From the NCBI RefSeq assembly GCF_029961185.1, contig NZ_JASBQQ010000009.1:148412-212411 (forward strand): a stretch of DNA of 64,000 bases, given 5' to 3'. The stretch is from Albidovulum aestuarii. GTDB lineage: Bacteria; Pseudomonadota; Alphaproteobacteria; Rhodobacterales; Rhodobacteraceae. This document shows positions 44,259 to 53,044 of this stretch, piece after piece; the first letter of the stretch is position 1; the number at the start of each line of letters is the position of its first letter. The position numbers and the translations under genes were made by a program. The notes under the pieces were generated by a model. That model did no database searches and was not told where the DNA came from. It saw nothing but the letters and a program-made list of their open reading frames with translations.

Positions 44259-45110
44259 TTAGCCGGTGACGACCTTCAGGTCGCCATACATGCCCCATTC
44301 AGCCCAGGACCCGTCATAGAGCGCGTGATCGCGCTTGCCGATCCGCTCCATCGCAAGCGAGAGGATCGCGGCGGTAACGCCCGAGCCGCAGGTGGTGATC
44401 GCGGGTTTGGTCAGGTCGACGCCTGCCTCGGCGAAGACCTTCTTAAGATCGTCCGGGCCCTTCAAAGTATTGTCGCCGTTCAGGACCGCGCGGAAGGGGA
44501 CGTTCTTTGAATTCGGGATATGACCAGAACGCAGCCCCTTACGCGGCTCCTCCTCCTCTCCCCGGAAACGGGGGGCGCCGCGGGCGTCGACGATCTCATA
44601 ATCGCCGAGCTTGGCGGCGGCGGCGACTTGAGTGACGTCCTTCACCAGATGCGCCTGACGGCTGACGGTGATGTGGCGGTCGCGCAGAACCGGCGGCATG
44701 TCTTCCGTGGGCCGCCCCTCTGCCTGCCATTTCGGGAAACCGCCGTCGAGAACGGCGACATCGGTCTTGCCCATCAGGCGGAAGGTCCACCAGACGCGGG
44801 CGGCGGAAAAGAGGCCCGCGCCGTCATAGACCACGACCTGATGACCGTCGCCCACGCCCATCGCCCGCATGCGCGAGATGAACTTTTCCGGCGGCGGGGC
44901 CATATGCGGCAGGTCGGAGCGCTGGTCGGAAATCTCGTCGATATCGAAGAAGCGCGCGCCGGGGATGTGGGCGGCCTGGTACTCGGTCTTGGCATCGCGA
45001 CCCATGTCGGGAAGATACCACGAAGCATCGAGAATCCGAAGGTCAGGGTCCTTCAGATGGGCCTGAAGCCATTCTGTCGATACCAGCGTTTTCGGATCGT
45101 CCCCGGACAT
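44259..45110 (-). CDS. sseA: 3-mercaptopyruvate sulfurtransferase
   Basis: A 283-residue tandem-rhodanese enzyme. The inactive N-terminal rhodanese repeat is followed by the active one with C241 in TCGSGVTAA; the CG[S/T]GVT loop marks mercaptopyruvate sulfurtransferase rather than thiosulfate rhodanese. It transfers sulfur from 3-mercaptopyruvate to thiols or cyanide. It is co-oriented with an aspartate/aromatic aminotransferase, which can make mercaptopyruvate from cysteine, so the two probably work together in cysteine breakdown. Confidence 0.93.
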   Translation of the reverse strand: MSGDDPKTLVSTEWLQAHLKDPDLRILDASWYLPDMGRDAKTEYQAAHIPGARFFDIDEISDQRSDLPHMAPPPEKFISRMRAMGVGDGHQVVVYDGAGLFSAARVWWTFRLMGKTDVAVLDGGFPKWQAEGRPTEDMPPVLRDRHITVSRQAHLVKDVTQVAAAAKLGDYEIVDARGAPRFRGEEEEPRKGLRSGHIPNSKNVPFRAVLNGDNTLKGPDDLKKVFAEAGVDLTKPAITTCGSGVTAAILSLAMERIGKRDHALYDGSWAEWGMYGDLKVVTG

Positions 45111-45180
45111 GGAAGCCCCCCTTCATGGATGTCCCAGCATTATCCGGGTGGGGCGGGCGGGTGCAAGCCGTTATGCCCGC

Positions 45181-45651
45181 CTATCCCTGTTTCAGCAGGC
45201 GCTCTTTCTGCCGGTTCCAGTCGCGTTTCGCGCTAGTTTCGCGCTTGTCATGGGCCTTCTTGCCCTTGGCCACGCCGATCTTGAGCTTCACCATGCCGCG
45301 ATGGTTGAAATACATCACCAGCGGCACGAGCGTCATGCCCTCGCGCCCAACTGCCTGCCAGAGTCGCGACAATTCCTTTTTGGAAACCAAGAGCTTGCGG
45401 CGCCGCCGCTCCTCGTGCCCGAAGACACCGGCCTGCTTGTAGGGCGCGATATAGCCGTTGATCAGCCACAGCTCCCCGTTCTCAACCGACGCGTAGCTGT
45501 CGGCAATATTCGACTGGCCGGTCCGGAGCGACTTCACTTCGGACCCGGTCAGCACGATGCCGACCTCGAGATCGCTCTCGATGAAGTAATCGAACCGCGC
45601 GCGGCGGTTTTCGGCGATCACCTTGTAGTTGGGGTCTGATTTCTCGGCCAT
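45181..45651 (-). CDS. smpB: SsrA-binding protein SmpB
   Basis: SmpB partners tmRNA in trans-translation, freeing ribosomes stalled on broken messages. The 156-residue protein has the beta-barrel core ([24 protein letters not shown]), the [10 protein letters not shown] tRNA-like docking segment and a basic C-terminal tail. The ATG at 45651 is the first well-placed start; the longer frame upstream is divergent-promoter sequence. tmRNA itself is not visible here. Confidence 0.95.
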   Translation of the reverse strand: MAEKSDPNYKVIAENRRARFDYFIESDLEVGIVLTGSEVKSLRTGQSNIADSYASVENGELWLINGYIAPYKQAGVFGHEERRRRKLLVSKKELSRLWQAVGREGMTLVPLVMYFNHRGMVKLKIGVAKGKKAHDKRETSAKRDWNRQKERLLKQG

Positions 45652-45728
45652 GGTCGGGCAGAGATAGGCGAGGCGCGGGCCCAAGTCCAGATGCGCCGAT
45701 GCGGCGCGACATTGTCCGTCTTCCCTGC

Positions 45729-45749
45729 GTATGGCATCTGTATGGCATC
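45729..45749. repeat. Direct repeat in the smpB/channel divergent region
   Basis: GTATGGCATC occurs at 45729-45738 and 45740-45749, 11 bases apart (one helical turn). It lies between smpB and the divergent channel-like gene and could be a tandem protein-binding site. Confidence 0.4.
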
Positions 45750-45805
45750 CGTCCCGACACTGTACCGACGCATGGCGGGGGCGGCAGGACCGGAGACACG
45801 AGCAG

Positions 45806-46255
45806 ATGCTTATCCAGATTGGCCTTGGGACCGCCCTGATCCTGCTGACGATCCTGATCGCGGGGTTGGCCTTCTGGGCGCTTGAGGTCCTTCTGAACCG
45901 GACACGGCCCTGGCTGATGCAGGAACCGCACCGCCCGAAACTGGCACTGGTGCTGTCGATCACGGTGGTCTGGATTCTGGGTACGGTCACGGCAGGCGTC
46001 TGGATCTGGGCCTTCGCGTTCCGTGCGCTTGGCATCTTCGCGACCATGGAAGGTTCAGTCTATTTCGCGCTCGTGGCCTTCACCACGCTCGGCTTCGGCG
46101 ACATCCTTTTGCCGGTCGACTGGCGACTTCTGGGCGGCATGGCGGCGGCGAACGGGCTGCTGTCGATGGGATTGATGACGGCTATGCTGATCGAGGTGCT
46201 GCGGCATGTGCGGCTGGGCCAGATGGAAATGCGCAGGAAGGGAACCGAGACATGA
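45806..46255 (+). CDS. Two-helix potassium-channel-like membrane protein
   Basis: A 149-residue inner-membrane protein. It has one N-terminal helix ([26 protein letters not shown]), a second helix ([21 protein letters not shown]), a re-entrant loop with TTLGFGD (residues 93-99) in place of the canonical TVGYGD selectivity filter, and a final helix. The Ion_trans_2 topology is clear, but the filter departs from the K+ consensus (LGFGD), so ion selectivity is uncertain. No RCK or cNMP domain follows. GGAG precedes the ATG at 45806. It overlaps the ProC-like gene (ATGA). Confidence 0.8.
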   Translation: MLIQIGLGTALILLTILIAGLAFWALEVLLNRTRPWLMQEPHRPKLALVLSITVVWILGTVTAGVWIWAFAFRALGIFATMEGSVYFALVAFTTLGFGDILLPVDWRLLGGMAAANGLLSMGLMTAMLIEVLRHVRLGQMEMRRKGTET

Positions 46256-47049
46256 TTACGGGCAGGCTCGGCATCGTCGGCGGCAACGGGCAATTGGGCA
46301 GCGCGATCGCGAAGGGCCTGCTGAAGGCAGGCGCAATCGCGCCCGAGGCGCTCTGGGTCTCGTCGCGGTCGGGGCGGGCGGAGGCTTTGGCCGACTGGCC
46401 CGGCATCACGGTGACGACCGACAATCAGTCCCTTGCCGAGGCCTGCGACACGATCCTGATGTCGGTCCCACCCGCCGGGTTCGGAAAGGTCGGGATCACG
46501 GCGCCCGACCGGCTGGTCGTGTCGGTCATGGCCGGGGTCACGCGCGCGAGGCTCGGCACCGAAACCGGCGCGGCGCGGGTCGTGCGGGCGATGTCGAGCC
46601 CGGCTGCCGCCGACCGGATGGCCTATTCGCCGTGGATCGGGTCTGCCGCTGTCACCGATGCCGACCGCGAAACTGTTCGCGCGCTCTTTTCAGCCATCGG
46701 TGAGACTGACGAGTTGAGCGACGAGGCCCATATCGACCATTTCACCGCGATGACCGGGCCGGTACCGGGATTCGTCGCACTCTATGCCGATTGCATGATC
46801 CGCTATGCGCGGGCGGCGGGAATCGCGCCGGAAACCGCGGAACGCGCGGTCCGGCAGCTCTTTCTGTCCAGCGGCGCGGTCTTGGGCACGAGCCCCGAAA
46901 GCCCGGTCGAACAGGTGCGGGCGATGGTGGACTATGCCGGAACGACGGCGGCTGGCCTTCTGGCGATGGAGCACGCCGGGCTGGAAGAGGTTATCGCCAC
47001 CGGCCTTGATGCGGCAGTGGCGCGGGCAAGGAACATTGGCACGGAGTGA
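46252..47049 (+). CDS. Pyrroline-5-carboxylate reductase-like protein
   Basis: A 265-residue NAD(P)-binding reductase of the ProC/NADP oxidoreductase family. The N-terminal Rossmann segment is GIVGGNGQLGSAIAKGLLKAG, and the middle MSSPAAADRMAYSPWIGS plus a helical C-terminal dimerisation domain fit ProC. The GxGxxG core is changed to GGNGQLG. True ProC reduces pyrroline-5-carboxylate to proline; a divergent substrate is possible. Co-translated with the channel-like gene (four-base overlap). Confidence 0.78.
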   Translation: MITGRLGIVGGNGQLGSAIAKGLLKAGAIAPEALWVSSRSGRAEALADWPGITVTTDNQSLAEACDTILMSVPPAGFGKVGITAPDRLVVSVMAGVTRARLGTETGAARVVRAMSSPAAADRMAYSPWIGSAAVTDADRETVRALFSAIGETDELSDEAHIDHFTAMTGPVPGFVALYADCMIRYARAAGIAPETAERAVRQLFLSSGAVLGTSPESPVEQVRAMVDYAGTTAAGLLAMEHAGLEEVIATGLDAAVARARNIGTE

Positions 47050-47281
47050 TCCGGCGGGGTTTGCGGCCGTGGCATCGGAAACCCGGCTTCTGGTGTTTCC
47101 GCTCACCATCCCGTTGCGGAGCGGAAAGTACCTGTCCGGGTGAAGTATGATTGACCATCGCTCCGTGGCGGCTCGTTGGACAGCCATTCTTTGAATATTT
47201 TCGTCGCCGAACATTGGTAATTCGACGCCATTAATCTCGGCTACCCTCTAGTCTGGCCAGAACGATGTGACGGAGCGCCGG

Positions 47282-48427
47282 ATGAGCGAGGTTTATCAGA
47301 ATTTGGTCGAGCTGCGCCGCGCGTTTCATCGCGACCCTGAACTGGGTTTTCAGGAACAGCGCACCAAGACCCGCGTCGCGGCGCATCTGCGGGGGCTTGG
47401 CATCGAGGTTCATGAAGGCGTGGGCGTCGTCGGTATCCTAAAGTTCGGGTCCGGCAACCGCGCCATCGGTCTCCGGGCCGATATGGATGCCTTGCCGATC
47501 ACCGAGAAGAGCACCCATGGCTACGTCTCGGAGAATCCGGGCGTCATGCATGCCTGCGGTCATGACGGCCATATGACCATGCTGCTTGGTGCGGCGGAGA
47601 CGCTCGCGCGCGACACGGATTTCGACGGCACGGTGGTCTTTCTCTTTCAGCCGAACGAGGAACACGGGCTCGGCGCGCGCGCGATGATCGACGAGGGCGT
47701 CTTGGAACGGTTCCCGGTCGAAGAGGTCTATGCCATCCACAACCTGCCGGGCGCGCCTGTCGGGCAGGTCTCCACCCGGCCGGGCCAGATCTGCGCCTCA
47801 GAAAGCCTCTTTGAGATCGAGATCACCGGCAAGGGCGGCCATGCGTCCATGCCCCATGTCGGCGTCGATGCGATCACGGTCGGGGCCGAGATGGTGCTGG
47901 CGCTGCAGACCATCGTCTCGCGCAAGCTGGCGCCCGGTGCGGGCGCAGTGGTGTCAGTGACGGAGTTCCTGACTGACGGCCAGCGCAACGTGCTGCCCGG
48001 TCACGCGACACTCAAAGGCGATGTCCGTGCGCGGTTGCCCGAGGACCGCAAGGCGGTAGAACGCTTCATGCGCCAGATCGTGGCGGGCGTTGCCGCGACC
48101 CATGGCGTGACCGCTGAGATGAGCTTCAACACCGAGTTCATCGAAACGATCAACGCAACCGGCCCGGTCGAGGCCGTCGTCCGTGCCGCTCGCTCAGCGG
48201 GGCTGGAGGCCGACGGCAACCGTCCGCCGATGAGCTTTTCCGAGGATTTCGCCCATTTTTCCACCGCCGTGCCGGGCTGTTTTCTTTTGATGGGGAACGG
48301 CACAGAAGGCCCGCATGGCCAGCCGCTTCATGCCGCCGATTATGATTTTAACGATGCGCTCCTGCCGATCGGTGCCGCCTTCTGGACCGAACTGGTGCGG
48401 GACCGCCTGCCTGCCCGAAAGGACTGA
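47282..48427 (+). CDS. M20 family amidohydrolase (hippurate hydrolase-like)
   Basis: A 381-residue metal-dependent N-acyl amino acid amidohydrolase. The metal-binding HACGHDGHMTMLLG, the NEEHGLGAR catalytic Glu region, the dimerisation domain (GKGGHASMPHVGVDAI) and the C-terminal SFSEDFAHFS are all present. GGAG is eight bases before the ATG at 47282. The stop is three bases before the diaminopropionate ammonia-lyase gene, so it is first of a three-gene unit. Within this context it may free a diamino acid from an N-acyl form; the acyl group is unknown. Confidence 0.88.
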   Translation: MSEVYQNLVELRRAFHRDPELGFQEQRTKTRVAAHLRGLGIEVHEGVGVVGILKFGSGNRAIGLRADMDALPITEKSTHGYVSENPGVMHACGHDGHMTMLLGAAETLARDTDFDGTVVFLFQPNEEHGLGARAMIDEGVLERFPVEEVYAIHNLPGAPVGQVSTRPGQICASESLFEIEITGKGGHASMPHVGVDAITVGAEMVLALQTIVSRKLAPGAGAVVSVTEFLTDGQRNVLPGHATLKGDVRARLPEDRKAVERFMRQIVAGVAATHGVTAEMSFNTEFIETINATGPVEAVVRAARSAGLEADGNRPPMSFSEDFAHFSTAVPGCFLLMGNGTEGPHGQPLHAADYDFNDALLPIGAAFWTELVRDRLPARKD

Positions 48428-48430
48428 CCG

Positions 48431-49624
48431 ATGACCGACCTTTTGCCTCCCGCCCGCCTTGGCCATGTCGCCGTGACGCGCAAGTCCGGCGACGCCGCGC
48501 ACCGGGTTCTGACGCCTGAGGATTTCGCGACGGCCCAGGCCGAGATCATGGCATGGGACGGTTACACGCCAACGCCGCTCGTCTCGCTGAAGGCCCTTGC
48601 TCAGAAGATCGGCGTCAGTGCGGTCCTTTACAAACATGAAGGCCCCCGTTTCGGCCTCGGCAGCTTCAAGGCGCTCGGTGGGTCCTATGCCGCCCTGCGG
48701 GTGTTGCAGCGTGAGATTTCGAAGCGCGTTGGCAAGGAGGTCAGCCTCGCCGATATCCGCGAAGGCCGGTACCGCGACGCGGCGGCCGGGATCACGCTGG
48801 TTTCCGCGACTGATGGCAATCACGGCCGCTCGCTCGCCTGGGGTTGCCAGCGTTTCGGCGCGCCCTGCCGCATCTATATCCATGCCGAGGTCAGCGAGGG
48901 GCGGGCCGAGGCGATGCGCGATCTGGGCGCCGAGGTGATCCGGATCGACGGTGACTACGACGACTCGGTCGACCTTGCGAAAAGCGAGGCCGCAGCCAAT
49001 GGCTGGTTCGTCGTCTCCGACACCTCCTGGCCGGGCTATTCCCAGCCGCCGCGTGACGTGATGGCGGGATATGGCGTTATGACCCGCGAGATCTGCGAGA
49101 CGCTGGACGAGGCACCCACCCATGTCTTCCTGCAGGGCGGCGTCGGCGGTCTTGCGGCGGGTGTTGCTGCCGGTGTCCGTCAGCATTGGGGCGACAAGGC
49201 CCCGCGTGTGGTGATCGTGGAGCCGGAACTGGCCGCCTGCCTTTTCGAAAGCGCCAAGGCTGGCACCCCGACTTCTGTCGTCATCGAGGAAGAAACCCTC
49301 ATGGCGGGTCTCTCCTGCGGCGAACCGTCCCCGCTCGCCTGGGAAATCCTCGCCGACGAAGCATCCGACTTCGTGACCATTCCCGAAAGCGTCGTTGCGC
49401 CCACCGTGCGGCTGCTCGCGCGGCCGCTGCCGGGCGACCCGGCCATCGAGGCGGGCGAAAGCGCGGTCGCGGGGCTTGCCGCGCTGATCGCGGCGCGGGC
49501 CGATGCGGGGCTTTCGTCGAAACTCGGGCTCGACGCCACGTCGCGCGTGCTGCTGATCGGCTCCGAAGGCGTGACCGATCCGGCGATCTTCCGGATGATC
49601 ATGGAGGGGCGCGATGCGGCCTGA
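48431..49624 (+). CDS. dpaL: Diaminopropionate ammonia-lyase
   Basis: A 397-residue fold-type II PLP enzyme that converts 2,3-diaminopropionate to pyruvate plus two ammonia. K80 (FGLGSFKALGGSYA) is the PLP lysine, and the later TDGNHGRSLAWG and QGGVGGLAAGVAAG bind cofactor phosphate. Those segments, especially RFGLGSFKALGG, separate it from ordinary threonine/serine dehydratases. In the operon it lies between an M20 amidohydrolase and an M24 peptidase; its stop overlaps the next gene by 11 bases. Confidence 0.88.
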   Translation: MTDLLPPARLGHVAVTRKSGDAAHRVLTPEDFATAQAEIMAWDGYTPTPLVSLKALAQKIGVSAVLYKHEGPRFGLGSFKALGGSYAALRVLQREISKRVGKEVSLADIREGRYRDAAAGITLVSATDGNHGRSLAWGCQRFGAPCRIYIHAEVSEGRAEAMRDLGAEVIRIDGDYDDSVDLAKSEAAANGWFVVSDTSWPGYSQPPRDVMAGYGVMTREICETLDEAPTHVFLQGGVGGLAAGVAAGVRQHWGDKAPRVVIVEPELAACLFESAKAGTPTSVVIEEETLMAGLSCGEPSPLAWEILADEASDFVTIPESVVAPTVRLLARPLPGDPAIEAGESAVAGLAALIAARADAGLSSKLGLDATSRVLLIGSEGVTDPAIFRMIMEGRDAA

Positions 49625-50783
49625 CACCCCCGAACGCGGTTTCCCCGAGGCGGAGTTCGCAGCCCGCACGGCAAAGGCGCAGGCACGGATGGCACAGGAA
49701 GGGCTCGCCGGGCTCCTTCTGATGACGGAACCGGATGTGCGCTATTTCTCGGGCTTCCATACCTTGTTCTGGCAAAGCCCGACCCGGCCGTGGTTCCTGT
49801 TCGTTCCTGCCTCCGGCAAGCCCATCGCGGTGATCCCCGAAATCGGCGGCGTGCTGATGCGGCGCTCATGGCTCGACGATGTCCGCACATGGTCCGCGCC
49901 CCGCCCGGAGGATGACGGGATCAGTCTTCTTACCGAGCTGCTTGCGCCGCTCGCCAAGGGTGGTGCGAAGATCGGCGTGATGAAGGGCCACGAAACCTCG
50001 CTGCGGATGCCGCTTGGCGATTGGGAACGCCTGATGGCTAACCTGCCGGGCCTGCACATTGCCGACGCCACCCGGCTCGTGCAGGGCCTGCGCATGGTCA
50101 AATCCCCCGCCGAGATCGAAAAGCTGCGCCATATCTGCGCGATCGGCTCTGCCACCTTCGCCCGGGTGCCGGAGATCATCGCCGAAGGCATGCCGCTCGA
50201 AGAGGTGTTCCGCACGTTCCGCCGTGAGGCGCTGGCGCAGGGCGCGGACGACGCGCCCTATGTCGTGGGCGCGGCAGAGTCCGGCGGCTATGCCGATGTC
50301 ATTTCGCCCCCCTCGCGGCGGCCGCTTCATGCGGGCGATGTGCTGATGCTGGATACCGGCGCTGTCTGGGACGGCTATTTCTGCGACTTCGACCGCAACT
50401 GGGCCATCGGCCGCGCCGACGACATGGCGCGCCGCGCCCATGACACGCTCTGGCGCGCGACCGAGGCGGGGCTGGCGGCGGCGAAGCCGGGCAATACCTG
50501 CCGAGATCTCTTCCGCGCCATGTCGGCAGTGATCGCCGAAATGGACAAGTCGGGCGGCGATATCGGACGGCTTGGCCACGGGCTGGGCACCCAGTTGACC
50601 GAACAGCCCTCGCATGCCGCATTCGACGAAACGGTGCTGGAAGAGGGCATGGCGCTGACGCTGGAACCCTCGCTCGGCTACGGCGTAGGCCTGATGATGG
50701 TCCACGAAGAAAACATCGTCGTCCGCTCCGGCGGGGCTGAGCTTCTCTCCACCCGCGCACCGCAGGAATTACCGGTCATCTGA
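49614..50783 (+). CDS. M24 family metallopeptidase (Xaa-Pro aminopeptidase / creatinase-like)
   Basis: A 389-residue pita-bread-fold enzyme. The five metal ligands are D247 (LMLDTGAVWDGY), D258 (CDFDRN), H322 (GHGLG), E351 (LEPSLG) and E365 (HEEN), so it should be an active di-metal hydrolase. The N-terminal creatinase-like domain (residues 1-~150) is intact. The family includes Xaa-Pro peptidases, creatinase and the ectoine hydrolase DoeA/EutD. It overlaps dpaL by 11 bases and completes the operon. Confidence 0.88.
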   Translation: MRPDTPERGFPEAEFAARTAKAQARMAQEGLAGLLLMTEPDVRYFSGFHTLFWQSPTRPWFLFVPASGKPIAVIPEIGGVLMRRSWLDDVRTWSAPRPEDDGISLLTELLAPLAKGGAKIGVMKGHETSLRMPLGDWERLMANLPGLHIADATRLVQGLRMVKSPAEIEKLRHICAIGSATFARVPEIIAEGMPLEEVFRTFRREALAQGADDAPYVVGAAESGGYADVISPPSRRPLHAGDVLMLDTGAVWDGYFCDFDRNWAIGRADDMARRAHDTLWRATEAGLAAAKPGNTCRDLFRAMSAVIAEMDKSGGDIGRLGHGLGTQLTEQPSHAAFDETVLEEGMALTLEPSLGYGVGLMMVHEENIVVRSGGAELLSTRAPQELPVI

Positions 50784-50957
50784 AGGCTGCCGTGCCGGGC
50801 GTCAAGCCGAGAGACATTGACACCGCAGCGCCCTGTATTGCGCGGTGCGTGTTTTCCATCTTGCGCGCCGAACGATCCCGCTTTCTCGGCACTTTTGTGA
50901 CATCGACTAGGCGCCGACCACTCAGCCGGAATCTGGCCTGAGGCTATTCAGATAACT

Positions 50958-51030
50958 GGCCCTAACGTCCGGCAGGGCGGGCCGGTAGGTAGCGCCATCC
51001 CAACCAAGGCCGGAGGATAATGTCAGGGCC
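50958..51030 (+). promoter_or_regulatory. Candidate structured leader before the SnoaL/FAD oxidase unit
   Basis: The 309 bases between the M24 peptidase and the SnoaL-like gene hold a foldable region. GGCCCT (50958-50963) pairs with AGGGCC (51025-51030), enclosing CCGGC (50969-50973) paired with GCCGG (51009-51013), with further GGCG/CGCC pairing possible inside the inner loop. The outer stem encloses about 61 nt. It matches no riboswitch class I know. A cis-regulatory RNA is possible but unproven; the rest of the gap shows no open frame or clear promoter. Confidence 0.4.
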
Positions 51031-51092
51031 GAGCGGACCGGGAAGACGCGCAGCAGTTACTGAAATAACCTCTAAATACCGGAGACATCCCA

Positions 51093-51479
51093 ATGACCAA
51101 GACGCTCACCGCGCAGGACCTCGCCGATACGTTCGACGCCTTCAACCGCCACGACATCACGGGCGTAATGACCCATTTCGCAGATGACTGTGTTTTTTAC
51201 ACGGTCGGCGGCGACCACGTCTACGGCAACAAGGTTGAAGGCGCCGAGGCCATCGCAAAGGCCTTTTCGGCGGTTTGGGCGGGCATGAAGGATGCCCATT
51301 GGGATCATCACAGCCACTTCGTCCATGGTGACCGCGCCGTGTCGGAATGGACCTTCTCCGGCACCGACTCCAATGGCATGCGGATCGAGGCCGAGGGCGC
51401 CGATCTGTTCACGCTTCGCGACGGCAAGATCGTCGTTAAGCAGGCGCTGCGCAAGTCGCGTCCCGCTTTCAAAGCCTGA
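51093..51479 (+). CDS. SnoaL-like / NTF2-family protein
   Basis: A 128-residue single-domain protein of the SnoaL/NTF2 cone fold: an N-terminal helix (LADTFDAFNRHDITGVMTHFADDCVFYTV) and a beta half with FVHGDRAVSEWTFSGT and FTLRDGKIVVKQALRK. These domains act as small enzymes (isomerases, hydrolases) or as binding partners. GGAG precedes the ATG. It is 34 bases before the FAD oxidoreductase, so it may assist that enzyme. Confidence 0.85.
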   Translation: MTKTLTAQDLADTFDAFNRHDITGVMTHFADDCVFYTVGGDHVYGNKVEGAEAIAKAFSAVWAGMKDAHWDHHSHFVHGDRAVSEWTFSGTDSNGMRIEAEGADLFTLRDGKIVVKQALRKSRPAFKA

Positions 51480-51513
51480 CCCGCCCCTCCGCCCTGCACA
51501 CAGGAACACTGCC

Positions 51514-52914
51514 ATGGCTCAAAATCTGAGACCGCGCCACTGGCCCAAAGCCACCTACGATCCGAAATACGATCCGATCATCGACGCGGGCCCGGGCCAC
51601 AACCGGGACCATGCGCCGACCTACTGGATCGGTACGGCTGGCACCCCGCCCGAAGATGACGGGCCGGTTTCGCGTGACATGGATGTCGATGTGGTCATCA
51701 TCGGTTCGGGCTATACCGGCCTTTCGACCGCGATCCATCTGGCCAAGGAGCATGGCATCAAGGCGACTGTGCTGGAGGCCAATACGGTCGCCTGGGGGTG
51801 TTCCACCCGCAATGGCGGGCAGGCGCAAATCTCCTCGGGCCGCCTCAAGCGGTCGCAATGGATCGAACGCTGGGGCGTCGATACCGCCAAGAAGATGCAT
51901 GCCGAGGTCTGCGAGGCGTTCGAACTGTTCAACGACCTGATCGGGTCGGACGACATCGACTGCGATCCGCAGCCGGGCGGGCATTACTATATCGCCCATC
52001 GCGCCAAGGTGATGCCGAAGCTGGAAAAGGAAAGCAAACTTCTGAACGAGACCTTCGGCTACGGCTCGCGCATCCTCAGCCGCGAGGAACTGCATGAAGA
52101 GCATGTCAGGGATCAGGAGGCCCAAGGTGCGATGTGGGAGCCGGACGGCACCTGCATCCATGCCGGAAAGCTCGCTTTCAGCTATGTCCGGCTGGCGCGC
52201 AAGCTGGGCGCGAAGATTCACACGGCAAGCCCGGTCATGGGCTGGACGGTCAAGAACGGCGTGCATCACCTGACGACGCCGGGCGGCATCGTCCGTGCCC
52301 GTGCGGTCGCGCTGGCGACGGCGGGCTACACGCCGACCGGCCTGCACCACCGGACCAAGCACCGGCTGATGCCGATCCTGTCGAACTCCATCGTCACCCG
52401 CCCGCTGACGGATGAGGAGAAAGCGGAATGCGACATCAAGACGATGTCGCCGCTGACCGATACGCGGACCTTGCGCCATTACTACCGGCTGTTGCCCGAC
52501 GGGCGGATGCAGATCGGCAGCCGTAGCGCCATCACCGGGCGCGATGCAGAAAACCCCAAGCACCTCGCATTGCTGCGCAAGGGGCTGCATCGCAAGTTCC
52601 CGGCGCTGACCGATATCGACCTCGACTATTCCTGGTGGGGATGGGTCGATGTCAGCCACGACATGATGCCGCGCGTCTTCCAGCCCGACCGCGACCGCAC
52701 GGTCTATTATGCGATGGGCTATGGCGGCAATGGCGTGATGTATTCCGCGCAGGCAGGCAAGCGGCTGGCCCAGCTTGTCTCCGGCAAGGGCATTCCTGTC
52801 GATCTGCCGATCTTCTCCTCGCCCCTGCCCAGCCACGGCATCCTGACCCCGTTCCGCCGCCTCGGTCAACGCTTCATGTACCACTGGTACTACCTGAACG
52901 ACGAAGTCCTCTGA
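51514..52914 (+). CDS. FAD-dependent amine/amino-acid oxidase-like protein
   Basis: A 466-residue D-amino-acid-oxidase-fold flavoenzyme. The FAD site is VVIIGSGYTGLSTAIHLAKEHG with a following TRNGGQAQIS loop, and the C-terminal part has WWGWVDVSHDMMPRV and MGYGGNGVMYSAQAGKRLA. This is the pattern of gamma-glutamylputrescine oxidase and related N-alkyl amino acid oxidases. Residues 1-60 form an additional N-terminal extension. It follows the SnoaL-like gene and precedes the YeiH-like permease. The oxidised substrate is unknown; a secondary amine is plausible. Confidence 0.85.
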   Translation: MAQNLRPRHWPKATYDPKYDPIIDAGPGHNRDHAPTYWIGTAGTPPEDDGPVSRDMDVDVVIIGSGYTGLSTAIHLAKEHGIKATVLEANTVAWGCSTRNGGQAQISSGRLKRSQWIERWGVDTAKKMHAEVCEAFELFNDLIGSDDIDCDPQPGGHYYIAHRAKVMPKLEKESKLLNETFGYGSRILSREELHEEHVRDQEAQGAMWEPDGTCIHAGKLAFSYVRLARKLGAKIHTASPVMGWTVKNGVHHLTTPGGIVRARAVALATAGYTPTGLHHRTKHRLMPILSNSIVTRPLTDEEKAECDIKTMSPLTDTRTLRHYYRLLPDGRMQIGSRSAITGRDAENPKHLALLRKGLHRKFPALTDIDLDYSWWGWVDVSHDMMPRVFQPDRDRTVYYAMGYGGNGVMYSAQAGKRLAQLVSGKGIPVDLPIFSSPLPSHGILTPFRRLGQRFMYHWYYLNDEVL

Positions 52915-53044
52915 CACCGGCAAACCGCATGAACGGTCAGGGCGGATTTCGGAACATCGGGCAGATGAAACTCTTCGAGGACAGGGGCTGCTGTCAGGAA
53001 AAGGACCGCAGCCGTCAAGGCGGCGCGGCAGAGGAGAATTGACT

